The notes below the pieces were generated by a model, which was given only the letters and a program-made list of their open reading frames with translations, was not told where the DNA came from and did not search any database. Made by a program: the position numbers and the translations under genes. A stretch of DNA of 64,000 nucleotides from NCBI RefSeq assembly GCF_036511935.1, contig NZ_AP028878.1:248001-312000 (forward strand), written 5' to 3'. This DNA comes from Marinobacter nanhaiticus D15-8W. GTDB taxonomy: Bacteria; Pseudomonadota; Gammaproteobacteria; Pseudomonadales; Oleiphilaceae. How positions within the stretch are numbered: position 1 is the first letter of the stretch; each line of letters opens with the position of its first letter. Shown here piece by piece: positions 35,007 through 43,413 of the stretch.

Positions 35007-35873
35007 ATGAAAAAAACGGATTGGCCTATTCGCTGGGATCTCTTATTACGTTACCGGTTGATTGAAATCATCGCCTTATGGGAAGGGCGGCTGACCACCA
35101 ATCACATCTGCCACGCGTTCGGGATTGGTCGGCAGCAGGCATCAAAAGATATCAATACCTACCTGCGCGAGGTAGCCCCGGGTAACCTCGAGTATGACCG
35201 GCACTTGAAGGGTTATGTTCCGGCTGACAGGTTTCAGCCGACAGTGACCCAGGGACGGTCTGACGAGTACCTTGAAGTGCTTGGTCGCGATCACGCCCTG
35301 AGTGAGACCTTCGAGTCCCTGGACCTTGGTTTACCCAACACCGAAATCCTCCACGTACCGCGCCGATTGGCTGAACCGGATATTGTCCGGCCGATCGTGT
35401 TGGCCACCCGTCAGGGCCGGCGGCTTGAAGCGGAGTATTTCTCGCTGACCAAACCGGAAGGCGAACGTCGGGTGCTTGAACCCCATACCCTGATCTACAG
35501 CGGCCAACGCTGGCATGTTCGGGCCTGGTGCGACCGCCATGGCGAGTACCGGGACTTCATGCTCAGCCGGTTCCGCGGTACGCCCCAGGTGCTGCCTGAG
35601 CGTAGTCGCCACAAGGCGCGCAATGATGAAGCCTGGAATACGCGGGTAGCTATCGTGCTGCGGCCGGACCAGCGGCTGACCGAGGCGCAGCAATCCATTA
35701 TTGCCAACGATTACGCCATGATTGACGGCAACCTGCGAATCGAGACGCGTGCTGCTCTGGTGCGCTATATGCTCACCCTGGCGGGCTTGTGTGGCGATAC
35801 ACCCCACAGCGATCCGTTGGTTCAGCAGTTGGAGCTCGCCAACCGGGACGAACTACGTACCTGGTTGTCCTAA
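35007..35873 (+). CDS. WYL-domain transcriptional regulator (BrxR/CapW-like)
   Basis: A 288-residue protein with the three-part layout of BrxR/CapW: an N-terminal winged HTH (about 10-75, RYRLIEIIALWEGRLTTNHI then GRQQASKDINTYLRE), a WYL domain (about 130-200, RRLEAEYFSLTKPEGERRVLEPHTL, split here from IYSGQRWHVRAWCD) and a WCX-like C-terminal dimerisation domain. The WYL pocket senses nucleic acid or nucleotide ligands in known members, which repress BREX, CBASS and other defence operons. No defence gene is next to it, so it is an orphan here or controls something distant. ATG 35007 is chosen over a TTG at 34968. Confidence 0.85.
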   Translation: MKKTDWPIRWDLLLRYRLIEIIALWEGRLTTNHICHAFGIGRQQASKDINTYLREVAPGNLEYDRHLKGYVPADRFQPTVTQGRSDEYLEVLGRDHALSETFESLDLGLPNTEILHVPRRLAEPDIVRPIVLATRQGRRLEAEYFSLTKPEGERRVLEPHTLIYSGQRWHVRAWCDRHGEYRDFMLSRFRGTPQVLPERSRHKARNDEAWNTRVAIVLRPDQRLTEAQQSIIANDYAMIDGNLRIETRAALVRYMLTLAGLCGDTPHSDPLVQQLELANRDELRTWLS

Positions 35874-35874
35874 C

Positions 35875-35957
35875 AGAGTACTTTCTTGTTGAGAGTACTT
35901 TTTGTTGGGAGTGCTTTGTTGTCGAGAGTATTTTCTTGTTAAAAAGTACTTTCTTGG
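35875..35957. repeat. Five imperfect 17-bp direct repeats after the WYL gene
   Basis: Units like AGAGTACTTTCTTGTTG start at 35875, 35892, 35908, 35925 and 35944, with spacing 17, 17, 17 and 19. They begin 2 bp after the WYL stop codon and are AT-rich against the background. Units 1, 4 and 5 keep the TTTCTTG core. There are no unique spacers, so this is a minisatellite-like array, not CRISPR. Confidence 0.65.
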
Positions 35958-35994
35958 TGTACGAGAAACGCTTTGCCGGGAGGGTAGGCCTCGA

Positions 35995-36337
35995 TCAGTG
36001 GCCCGCCTCGTCCCGGTGGGCTTCCCGCCACTTCCTGATGTCCTCCGCCCACCGGTCTGCCTTTGCGCGGCGATTATGGATCGCCAGTCCGATACCTTGG
36101 CAATCCGCATCATCCAGATGGACGACGACCGTATAACGGTATTTTGCCGATTCAAGTTCTTGGCCGATAACCTCCACTGTCCGGATCTGACGCGCACGAA
36201 AGATACGAAAGCTGCCCGGGTTGGAAGCCTTCCCTGCATAAGGCCTGCATCGAGCGACGACGGCGCCGGTGCTGTAAGATCATGATCCCCATAATCAAAC
36301 CGACACCGGCCAGAATCAACAGAATCGACGTGTTCAT
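35995..36337 (-). pseudogene. Small membrane protein gene, apparently split by a one-base frameshift
   Basis: The first part (from 36337) reads MNTSILLILAGVGLIMGIMI followed by a basic stretch LQHRRRRRSMQALCREGF, a single membrane helix with cytoplasmic tail, and stops at 36152. In the next frame a continuous reading, PGSFRIFRARQIRTVEVIGQ then ELESAKYRYTVVVHLDD, runs to 35995. Joining them at the CCCGGG run near 36214-36220 (one extra base) gives a plausible protein of about 110 residues. I do not recognise the family. It could also be two unrelated short frames or a sequencing error. Confidence 0.4.
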
Positions 36338-36365
36338 TGCATCCCAATTTTTGTTTTATCGGCGC

Positions 36366-38201
36366 TTGGCATATAGGCGTGCCGGACATGGACGAGCGAG
36401 CGGAGGCGGGCGTGCTACAAGCCCACGCTCGGGCTCCCTCTCCCGTCATTCACTATACAAGCTCACTCGCCGGCGAAAAGCGTTGGCGTGGTTGCTGATC
36501 CTAGTGGGGCTGGTCGGGGGGCGGGTGTCCTTTGCTGCTGCGAATGGGTGCGGCGCGCCCTACACGAGGATTTCGGCGATCCAGGGAGACGGTGATCGCT
36601 CGCCGGTGCAGGGCCAGACACTGGCTGTGGAGGGCGTGATTACGCTGGAGGCAGGCGGCCCCGACGGGTTGGCCGGTTTCTACCTGCAATCCTTGCCTGG
36701 GGATGCTGATCGTGATGCCGCCACATCCGAAGGTTTGTTTGTCTTCTCAGATGATGGCAGCGGTGATGTTGGCGACCATGTCCGTGTCAGGGGGCTGATC
36801 AAGGAATATCACGGACTGACCGAAATAGCGGCCCGGGGGCGCCTGAAGGTATGTGGTCGAGCACCAGCGCCGCAGCCGATTGCGCTCAGCTTTCCCTTGC
36901 CGACCCTGGAACCGCTTGAAGGCATGCGGGTTGTATTTGACGAGGCTCCGACCGTGATCGACACCCATGACCTTGGCCGTTACGGCGTAGTGGAGCTGGC
37001 GGCGGACGATCCTGTCCGCAGTCGCCGCAACCCCGACACCATGGGTTCGCCGGACCGGATCCTGCTGGATGACCGCCGCCTGGTGCAGAACCCGGCAACT
37101 CTTCCCTTGCCTCGGCCGGGCCTGAGCGCTGATAACAGCCTGAGGACCGGTAGCCGCCTGGAGCCGGTAAGGGGTGTGCTGGATTACCGGTATGATCGTT
37201 GGCGTATACAGCCTGAAACCTGGCCCTCGGTGCTGGATGCGAACGAACGCCCTGTCGCACCTGAACCGCCGAAGGCAGGCGCGGTCCGGGTGGCTGCCTT
37301 CAATGCCCTGAACTTTTTCAACGGCGATGGTGAAGGCGATGGCTTCCCCACGGCCCGCGGCGCGGATACCGGCCATGAATTAAGACGTCAGCGTCAGAAG
37401 CTGGTCGCCGCGATCCATGGTTTAAAGGCAGACATCGTTGGCCTCATGGAGCTGGAAAACGACGGTAGTGGCGAGAATAGTGCCATTGCCGAACTGACGC
37501 GCTCGCTTGGTGCCGAATGGCGTTATATTCGCCAGCCTGAAGCAGGCACCGACGCCATCCGCGTAGGCCTGATCTATCGCCACGACAGGGCGCAGCCTGC
37601 TGGCGCTGCTGCCGTGCTCGCGAGTGGTGTTTTCGCCCGCTACAGCCGCGCGCCGGCTGCCCAGGACTTCCGGTTAAGGGGCAATGAAGATCGTATTCGC
37701 GTCGTGGTCAATCATTTCAAATCCCGTTCGTGTCGCAATGCACGGGGAGAGAACCGCGTTGACGACGAAGGTTGTTATGCGCCGGTGCGCGAACGCTCGG
37801 CGAGGGAATTGCTGGCCTGGCTTGAAACACTGCCAAAACCGGAGGGCCTCTCAGGCGCCTTGGTTGTTGGCGACTTGAATACCTATGTGGGCGAGCGGCC
37901 GCTGGCCCTGCTCGCCGGTGGAGGCTTCCAGCGGCCGACACCATTAACGGGCGATGGTCAGCACACCTACCGGTTCGATGGCGTGCGTGGCGTGCTGGAT
38001 TACATCCTCGTCGACGAGCATCTCCAATCACGTGTGGTCGACGGTGGGGTATGGCACATTAACGCCGACGAACCTTCTGTGCTGGACTACAACCTGGAAT
38101 TCCATCCGCCGGGCCGCGCCGATCGCCTGTATGGGCCGGGTCCCTGGCGATCCTCCGACCACGATCCGGTGTACCTGGATGTGCGCATGGATCGACGCTG
38201 A
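36366..38201 (+). CDS. Extracellular nuclease, ExeM/NucH-like endonuclease/exonuclease/phosphatase protein
   Basis: About 610 residues. A signal peptide (LAWLLILVGLVGGRVSFA after a basic TRRRKA) precedes an OB-fold-like N-terminal domain (ISAIQGDGDRSPVQGQTLAV, DDGSGDVGDHVRVRG) and a C-terminal EEP nuclease domain. The EEP domain has AFNALNFFN, GLMELENDGSG, LIYR, VVVNHFKS, VVGDLNTY and the final SSDHDPVYLD, i.e. all catalytic Glu, Asp, Asn and His residues. Homologues degrade extracellular DNA or help biofilm dispersal. The start is uncertain: the frame is open to 36282, the TTG at 36366 is the best candidate upstream of the basic n-region, and a TTG at 36483 would remove it. Confidence 0.85.
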   Translation: MAYRRAGHGRASGGGRATSPRSGSLSRHSLYKLTRRRKALAWLLILVGLVGGRVSFAAANGCGAPYTRISAIQGDGDRSPVQGQTLAVEGVITLEAGGPDGLAGFYLQSLPGDADRDAATSEGLFVFSDDGSGDVGDHVRVRGLIKEYHGLTEIAARGRLKVCGRAPAPQPIALSFPLPTLEPLEGMRVVFDEAPTVIDTHDLGRYGVVELAADDPVRSRRNPDTMGSPDRILLDDRRLVQNPATLPLPRPGLSADNSLRTGSRLEPVRGVLDYRYDRWRIQPETWPSVLDANERPVAPEPPKAGAVRVAAFNALNFFNGDGEGDGFPTARGADTGHELRRQRQKLVAAIHGLKADIVGLMELENDGSGENSAIAELTRSLGAEWRYIRQPEAGTDAIRVGLIYRHDRAQPAGAAAVLASGVFARYSRAPAAQDFRLRGNEDRIRVVVNHFKSRSCRNARGENRVDDEGCYAPVRERSARELLAWLETLPKPEGLSGALVVGDLNTYVGERPLALLAGGGFQRPTPLTGDGQHTYRFDGVRGVLDYILVDEHLQSRVVDGGVWHINADEPSVLDYNLEFHPPGRADRLYGPGPWRSSDHDPVYLDVRMDRR

Positions 38202-38307
38202 TTTGCCAGATGGGCCGAGGTCGATTGACGACCCGGCCATTTTCCGAATGGCTTTTCCGGTTAGACTCAAAGGAACCCTGACGTCCGTCCAGCAAGAGGT
38301 CCTGCCG

Positions 38308-39225
38308 ATGTCCGCCGCTACTCCCATTGTTACCACCGTCCAGAACCGCCTTCCCAATCCCTGGCCCGTAGCCCGCACCGGCCATCGCTGGCTGCAGCGG
38401 GCCCGGCGACATTCGGTGATGGTGGACGAGCACCGTATCGTCTGGCTGGAACGGGGGCGGCGACAGTCCCACAAACCATCCGTTGTGCTCCTTCACGGTC
38501 TGGCGGCGATGAAGGAAAACTGGAGCGCATGGTTGCCCCTCTTTACCAAGGACCAGCATGTGGTGGCGGTAGATATTCCCGGTTTCGGCGAGAGTGACTA
38601 CCGGGTGGGAGCCAGCTACCGCTACCGGGACCAGGCCGAGCGCATGGTCCAATGGCTGGGCGCCGCGGGGCTGGGGCAGGTGCACCTGGTGGGTAGCTCC
38701 ATGGGCGCCGCCGTTGCCACGCTAATGGCCGGGAGGATGGGCGAACGAGCCGTCAGCCTGACCGTGATGAATAGCGCCGGTATCCCGGCCCATGAACGGG
38801 TAGACCTCAACCGGCCGCCGGTGTTCGACAGTAGTATCCTTATTCCCGAGGACTGGTCCGGGGTCTACCGGATGTTCAACAACGTGGGTAGTGGCAAGCC
38901 GACCTTGAGCGGTATGGCCATGACCGGCTTGCTGGGGGTGGATCTACTGCGCCGGGCGGGGCAGAATCGCCATGTCTTCTCTGATATGGTGGCGGATCCC
39001 TACGCGCCTACCACGGCGTTGACGAAGGATATGGCGCCGCTGCTGGTGATCTGGGGTGACCGTGACCAGATCACTCCGCCAAGCTGCGTGGATTTCTACC
39101 GTAAGACAACGCCGCACGCTGAAGTCCACATGATGCGAGGCATCGGCCATTTGCCTATGCTGGAGAATCCGCGCCGCTCATTCGGCATTCTGAGGGACTT
39201 CATCGGCCGCCACTCATCCCGTTGA
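38308..39225 (+). CDS. Alpha/beta-fold hydrolase
   Basis: A 305-residue alpha/beta hydrolase. The oxyanion region is LLHGLAAMKENW, the nucleophile elbow GSSMGAA (Ser as nucleophile), the acid lies in WGDRDQITPP and the histidine in IGHLPMLENP, so the triad is complete. Related proteins are lipases, esterases or epoxide hydrolases; I cannot separate them. AAGAGG lies 8 nt upstream of ATG 38308; the much longer open frame to 37954 overlaps the nuclease gene and is not used. No signal peptide is seen. An AraC regulator gene follows 156 bp later. Confidence 0.87.
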   Translation: MSAATPIVTTVQNRLPNPWPVARTGHRWLQRARRHSVMVDEHRIVWLERGRRQSHKPSVVLLHGLAAMKENWSAWLPLFTKDQHVVAVDIPGFGESDYRVGASYRYRDQAERMVQWLGAAGLGQVHLVGSSMGAAVATLMAGRMGERAVSLTVMNSAGIPAHERVDLNRPPVFDSSILIPEDWSGVYRMFNNVGSGKPTLSGMAMTGLLGVDLLRRAGQNRHVFSDMVADPYAPTTALTKDMAPLLVIWGDRDQITPPSCVDFYRKTTPHAEVHMMRGIGHLPMLENPRRSFGILRDFIGRHSSR

Positions 39226-39381
39226 TCGCGATTCACTTCCAGCCTTTCACGGGCGTTTGCGGGGCGGAGCGATTGGCCTCTTCATCCCGTTGACGCGTCA
39301 TTGAAGTCATGGGGTGGGTCGCAAGATGCGTTCATAATCAGTTGCACTATTACAATAATGCAAACTGTGAGGACGCATCCC

Positions 39382-40425
39382 ATGCCGGCCGCTGCTACAC
39401 AGATCCAGGACCTGGGCCTGCCTGCCATCTACCTGCACACCATCGCAGAATTGCTGCGCCAACGGGGCGTGGACGACCGGGCCCTACTGACGCGGGTTGG
39501 GCTCGACCCGCAATGCCTGACCGATGACGACGTGCGGGTCTCGCTGTCGCAGGCAAGCGAATTCGTCACCCGGGCCATCGTTGAAAGCGGCGAACCGGGC
39601 CTGGGCATCCTCCTGGCTTCTGAATTGCGGTTGCCTTTGCATGGCGCCCTCGGTATCGCCGCCATGAACAGCCGCACTCTGGGCGAAGCCATGGACCTGA
39701 TGGTGCGTTACCTAAGCCTGCGGGCGCCACACCTGCGCATTTTCTGCAGCACCGAAGGGGATACGACCACCCTGCGCGTGGTGGGGGGATACGATCTGGG
39801 GCCGCTGCAAAGCTTCATCATGGATGCCATGATCTTCGGCTGCGTAACCATGGGCACGCAGCTGCTGGGCGAGACCGTGCGCGGTGCCAAGGTACATCGT
39901 CGTGGCCGCGAGCCCGCCTATTTCCAGCGTTTCTGCGGGCGTATCCCGGTGCCTGTGGTGTACGGGAAGGAAGAAGACGCCATTCTCATGCCCAAGACCG
40001 AGCTGGCTTCACCGATACGCTTCAGCGACGAAGACGTGGCGGAGGCCTCCCGCGAACAGTGTGAACAGGCGCTGCATCGACTCAACGAGAGTGCCGGCTT
40101 CGACGCCCGGGTTAGGCGGGTGATCGAAACCAGCCACCCCTTCCCGCCGAAACTGGGGCGGGTGGCAGGCACACTGTTTGTCTCCGAAAGAACCCTGAAG
40201 CGCCGGTTGCAAGAGGAGGACGCCAGTTTCCAGATGTTGGTGGACGAGGTTCGTCTGCAACGGGCCCGGGACCTGCTGATCAACACTCACATGAGCCTCA
40301 GTCAGATCGCCGATGCCCTCGGTTATGCGGATGCAGCCAACTTTACCCGTGCGTTCAAACGCTGGACCGGTACCAGCCCCAGCGCTCACCGCAACAGCCG
40401 GCGTACCTTGTCTCACGCCAGTTAG
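39382..40425 (+). CDS. AraC-family regulator with PF12625-type N-terminal domain
   Basis: A 347-residue regulator. The N-terminal ligand-binding region (about 1-210; LELG-like segment ASELRLPLHGALGIAAMNSR, then YLSLRAPHLRIF) is the arabinose-binding-domain-like module of PF12625. The C-terminal double HTH has LGRVAGTLFVSERTLKRRLQ and ISQIADALGYADAANFTRAF with the first residue changed (LSQIAD). Proteins of this group often control lipid or alcohol metabolism genes nearby; the hydrolase gene immediately upstream may be a target. ATG 39382 has GAGGA 8 nt before it. A similar regulator is encoded at 46472. Confidence 0.88.
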   Translation: MPAAATQIQDLGLPAIYLHTIAELLRQRGVDDRALLTRVGLDPQCLTDDDVRVSLSQASEFVTRAIVESGEPGLGILLASELRLPLHGALGIAAMNSRTLGEAMDLMVRYLSLRAPHLRIFCSTEGDTTTLRVVGGYDLGPLQSFIMDAMIFGCVTMGTQLLGETVRGAKVHRRGREPAYFQRFCGRIPVPVVYGKEEDAILMPKTELASPIRFSDEDVAEASREQCEQALHRLNESAGFDARVRRVIETSHPFPPKLGRVAGTLFVSERTLKRRLQEEDASFQMLVDEVRLQRARDLLINTHMSLSQIADALGYADAANFTRAFKRWTGTSPSAHRNSRRTLSHAS

Positions 40426-40556
40426 ACCACCATGAAAAAAGTGTAGGAATTGCTGACACAGCCATTACCTTTCGTTCAGGACCATAGCTCGCTCCCCGGG
40501 GTTTTGGCATGATTTCGAGCGTTTGTGAGAAATCGAACAAATAAGGAGCGTACTGC

Positions 40557-41147
40557 ATGAAATTGGGATTGAGCCTTTGGGCGGCGGTGATTATTACCCT
40601 GGTAGGCGTGGCGTTTACGGCGCCGCCGGTGGTTGCGGACGAAGATCGTAACGAGGCGCCGGACACTCTCGGGTTCGTGGAATGGATCGTGCTGCACGAT
40701 ACCGGGGTTCGGGTGAAGGCCCGGCTCGATACCGGCGCCAAGACCTCATCCCTGCATGCGGTGAACGTCGAGCCCTTCGAGAAAGGCGACGAAGAGTGGG
40801 TCAGCTTCGAACTGCCACTGGACGACCACAAGGAGGTGGAGGATGCCGAGGACGACAATGTCGTCCTGCATTTCGAAATGCCGGTAGAGCGCACAGTGCT
40901 GATCAAGCGCAAGGGTGCTGAATCCCAGCGTCGCTACGTCGTCAATATGGATTTCTGCATTGCCGGCCGTGTGTATGAAACCCAGTTCTCACTAACCGAC
41001 CGCAGCCGCTTTCATTACGCAGCCATCCTCGGCCGGCGCTTCATGGGCGATGATGACGTGCTGGTCAGCTCTTCGGAAAGCTTCCTGGCCAAGAACGAAT
41101 GTGACTACCAGACCCTGGACGAGCTCCAGGCCGAGAAGGACGGTTGA
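40557..41147 (+). CDS. Retropepsin-like protein of the ATP-dependent zinc protease family (PF05618)
   Basis: A 196-residue protein with a signal peptide (LWAAVIITLVGVAFTAPPVVA) followed by LGFVEWIVLHDTGVRVKARL and the aspartic-protease-like DTGA (Asp58-Ala61) and TSSLHA. The family was once called ATP-dependent zinc protease (RimB-like) but has a retropepsin fold. Its substrate is not known here, and the export signal means it acts in the periplasm. AAGGAG lies 9 nt before the ATG. An acidic stretch (DDHKEVEDAEDDN) at about residue 95 is notable. Confidence 0.82.
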   Translation: MKLGLSLWAAVIITLVGVAFTAPPVVADEDRNEAPDTLGFVEWIVLHDTGVRVKARLDTGAKTSSLHAVNVEPFEKGDEEWVSFELPLDDHKEVEDAEDDNVVLHFEMPVERTVLIKRKGAESQRRYVVNMDFCIAGRVYETQFSLTDRSRFHYAAILGRRFMGDDDVLVSSSESFLAKNECDYQTLDELQAEKDG

Positions 41148-41156
41148 GGCTAACGT

Positions 41157-41567
41157 TCAAAACCCAGCCAGGGCTTGTTCGCAGACTTGGGGCACGTCCT
41201 GGCTGAAGGATTCGGGGTCGGCATGCATGGCCTGGATGGTAAACCAGCCGACGTCTGAAACATCATCTCCGGGCATCGGCTCGCCGGAGCGGTAGCGGCA
41301 AACCACCGGACAAAGCACGAAGTGGTGGGCGCTGTCGGACCCGGAAGTGATCACCTCCAGGGGCGGAAGCAGTCGATCGGCCAGGGCTCGCACCCCGGTT
41401 TCTTCATATAACTCCCGCAACGCGGCCTGCATCAGTGATTCACCCCATTCGACCTTGCCCCCGGCGTGGCCCCACAGCCCGGCATCCGGTGGGTTGCAGC
41501 GTCGCACCAGCAGAAACTGCCCCTGGCGCTCGACGATGGCGATGACAGCGGGAATCGGATGAGCCAC
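41157..41567 (-). CDS. NUDIX hydrolase
   Basis: A 136-residue protein with a complete Nudix box: G-x5-E-x7-R-E-U-x-E-E-x-G-U, seen as GKVEWGES then ALRELYEETGV. The fold starts IPAVIAIVERQGQFLLVRRC. Such enzymes clean up modified or surplus nucleoside diphosphate derivatives; substrate not predictable. It converges with the PF05618 gene with only 9 bp between stops. Confidence 0.9.
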   Translation of the reverse strand: MAHPIPAVIAIVERQGQFLLVRRCNPPDAGLWGHAGGKVEWGESLMQAALRELYEETGVRALADRLLPPLEVITSGSDSAHHFVLCPVVCRYRSGEPMPGDDVSDVGWFTIQAMHADPESFSQDVPQVCEQALAGF

Positions 41568-41801
41568 GGTTCTCTTCCCTGGTTGGCAAAGGTGAACCCT
41601 GAGTCTATCAGGACTCCAGCGCCTCCGGCATAGCTATCGGCGCCCGGGGTGGCCCGAGCGCCCCGACTAATCTTCCGCTGTAGCCATACCCGAACGACTG
41701 TGCGGCCCGTTAAAGTAGGTGCTTTAATAAAGGCGGAGCATCATGCAGCATGCTGGTGCCCTGGCTACACAAAACAGGTGATGGGCTAAGAGGGTCGTTT
41801 C

Positions 41802-42620
41802 ATGAAGGAACTCCAGAATAAGGTTGTCGTGGTCACGGGCGCGGCCTCGGGGATTGGCCGTGCGCTAGCCTTAAAGCTGGCGGACAAGGGCTGCCGTCTG
41901 GCGCTATCGGATATGAATGAGGCCGGATTGGTGGATGTAACGTCGGCCTGCGCCCGGAAAACGGATGCCAAAAGCTACCTGCTGGACGTCTCCCACCGGG
42001 ACGCGATCTATGCCCATGCCGATGCGGTCATGAAGGATTTCGGCCAGGTCAACATGGTTGTTAACAACGCCGGGGTTGCCTTGTCCGCGTCTGTTCGTGA
42101 AATGACCGATGAGGACTTCAAGTGGATCATGGATATCGATTTTTGGGGGGTAGCCCATGGCACGCGGGCTTTCCTGCCGCACCTGATAGCCTCCGGCGAT
42201 GGCCACGTGGTCAATATTTCCAGTGTTTTCGGGCTGATCGGTGTGCCCAAGCAGAGCGCCTATAACGCTGCGAAGTTCGCCGTGCGCGGTTTTACGGAGG
42301 CCTTACGCCAGGAGATGAAGCTGGAGAAGCAGCCGGTCCAGGTCAGTTGCGTCCATCCGGGTGGGATACGCACCAATATTGCCCGGGCCGCGCGCATGGG
42401 CAAATCCGAGAACGCCGAGGCCCAGCGCAACGGCTTCGACAAATTGGCGATGACCTCTCCGGAGAAGGCGGCGGGCATCATTATCCGCGGCATCCAGAAG
42501 AACGAATCCCGCATCCTGGTAGGGCCGGATGCCTGGGGCATCGAGGCGTTGAACCGGGTGCTGGGGGCATCCTATCAGCCGCTGGTCGAACGTTTTTCGC
42601 GCAAGAATCTTTACATCTGA
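41802..42620 (+). CDS. Short-chain dehydrogenase/reductase
   Basis: A 272-residue classical SDR with cofactor motif TGAASGIG, the acidic SDMNE after beta 2 (favouring NAD(H)), NNAGV, catalytic Ser in NISSVFG and YNAAK. The C-terminal region extends to about residue 272 with a positively charged end. Related enzymes act on long-chain or lipid-like alcohols and ketones. AGAGGG is 8 nt before the ATG. The 234-bp gap before it holds a strong hairpin at 41639-41662 (GGCGC and GCGCC arms). Confidence 0.87.
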   Translation: MKELQNKVVVVTGAASGIGRALALKLADKGCRLALSDMNEAGLVDVTSACARKTDAKSYLLDVSHRDAIYAHADAVMKDFGQVNMVVNNAGVALSASVREMTDEDFKWIMDIDFWGVAHGTRAFLPHLIASGDGHVVNISSVFGLIGVPKQSAYNAAKFAVRGFTEALRQEMKLEKQPVQVSCVHPGGIRTNIARAARMGKSENAEAQRNGFDKLAMTSPEKAAGIIIRGIQKNESRILVGPDAWGIEALNRVLGASYQPLVERFSRKNLYI

Positions 42621-42629
42621 TGCTTGCCG

Positions 42630-42676
42630 CCCTGACGACTGGCCCCGACCGGAGACAAACTCGACGGGGCTCAGGG
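42630..42676. terminator. Bidirectional terminator-like hairpin between convergent genes
   Basis: Outer arms CCCTGA (42630-42635) and TCAGGG (42671-42676) and inner arms GCCCCG (42642-42647) and CGGGGC (42665-42670) nest in one structure between the convergent SDR and DJ-1 genes. No long U-tract is present. Confidence 0.45.
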
Positions 42677-42680
42677 AGCG

Positions 42681-43256
42681 TTAAAGGCTGATCTTGGCAC
42701 CCATGACCTCAAGGAAGCGCGCAATCCAGGCCGGATGGGCGGGCCAGGCTGGCGCCGTCACCAGTTTGCCATCCACATGGGCTTCATTCGCTTCGATGGA
42801 CTGGAACTTGCCGCCCGCGTTGGTGACTTCGGGACCACAGGCCGGGTAGGCGGAACACTCCTTGCCTTCCAGGATGTCTGCCGCCGCAAGGATCTGGGCA
42901 CCATGGCAGATGGCGGCAATGGGCTTGTCCGCCTCGGCGAAGTGGCGCACGATCTTGAGCACGTCTTCGTTTAGTCGCAGGTACTCCGGCGCCCGGCCGC
43001 CGGGTACGACCAGCCCATCGTAATCCGACGGCTTCACCGACGCGAACGTAGCGTTCAGCGTGAAGTTGTGGCCCGGTTTTTCCGAGTAGGTCTGGTCGCC
43101 CTCGAAGTCGTGGATGGCAGTGCGTACAAACTCACCGGCTTTCTTGTCCGGGCAGACCGCGTGGACTTCATAGCCCACAGCCATCAGCGCCTGGAATGGC
43201 ACCATGACCTCGTAATCCTCGACATAGTCGCCGACCAGCATGAGTAGGCGTTTCAT
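42681..43256 (-). CDS. DJ-1/PfpI family protein
   Basis: A 191-residue member of the class I glutamine amidotransferase-like superfamily. The nucleophile elbow is AICHGAQ with Cys117, followed by an aspartate-containing loop, and the early acidic residue lies in [11 protein letters not shown]. PfpI/YhbO-type enzymes act on stress-damaged proteins or as proteases; the precise reaction is unresolved in the family. ATG 43256 follows GGAGGGAATC. Converges with the SDR gene. Confidence 0.88.
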   Translation of the reverse strand: MKRLLMLVGDYVEDYEVMVPFQALMAVGYEVHAVCPDKKAGEFVRTAIHDFEGDQTYSEKPGHNFTLNATFASVKPSDYDGLVVPGGRAPEYLRLNEDVLKIVRHFAEADKPIAAICHGAQILAAADILEGKECSAYPACGPEVTNAGGKFQSIEANEAHVDGKLVTAPAWPAHPAWIARFLEVMGAKISL

Positions 43257-43413
43257 CTTCGATTCCCTCCTTCGGTGAATGTCCCCAATTCAATCCTTAA
43301 GCTTCACTCATGGCCAGTCGTTGTCAAATGAACCTTGGTCGAAGATGCGCGCAGGTCAACCCGCCAGGGGCTGCGGCATGGGGCCGTAGTCCCTGGTGGA
43401 GGGTGAGTTCCAA

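Noticed and set aside
35875..35957. CRISPR array
   Set aside because: Repeats are 17 bp, imperfect and contiguous; there are no unique spacers and no cas genes.
35007..38201. Defence island next to the WYL regulator
   Set aside because: No BREX, CBASS, restriction or toxin-antitoxin gene is present; the nuclease that follows has a signal peptide and is an extracellular ExeM type.
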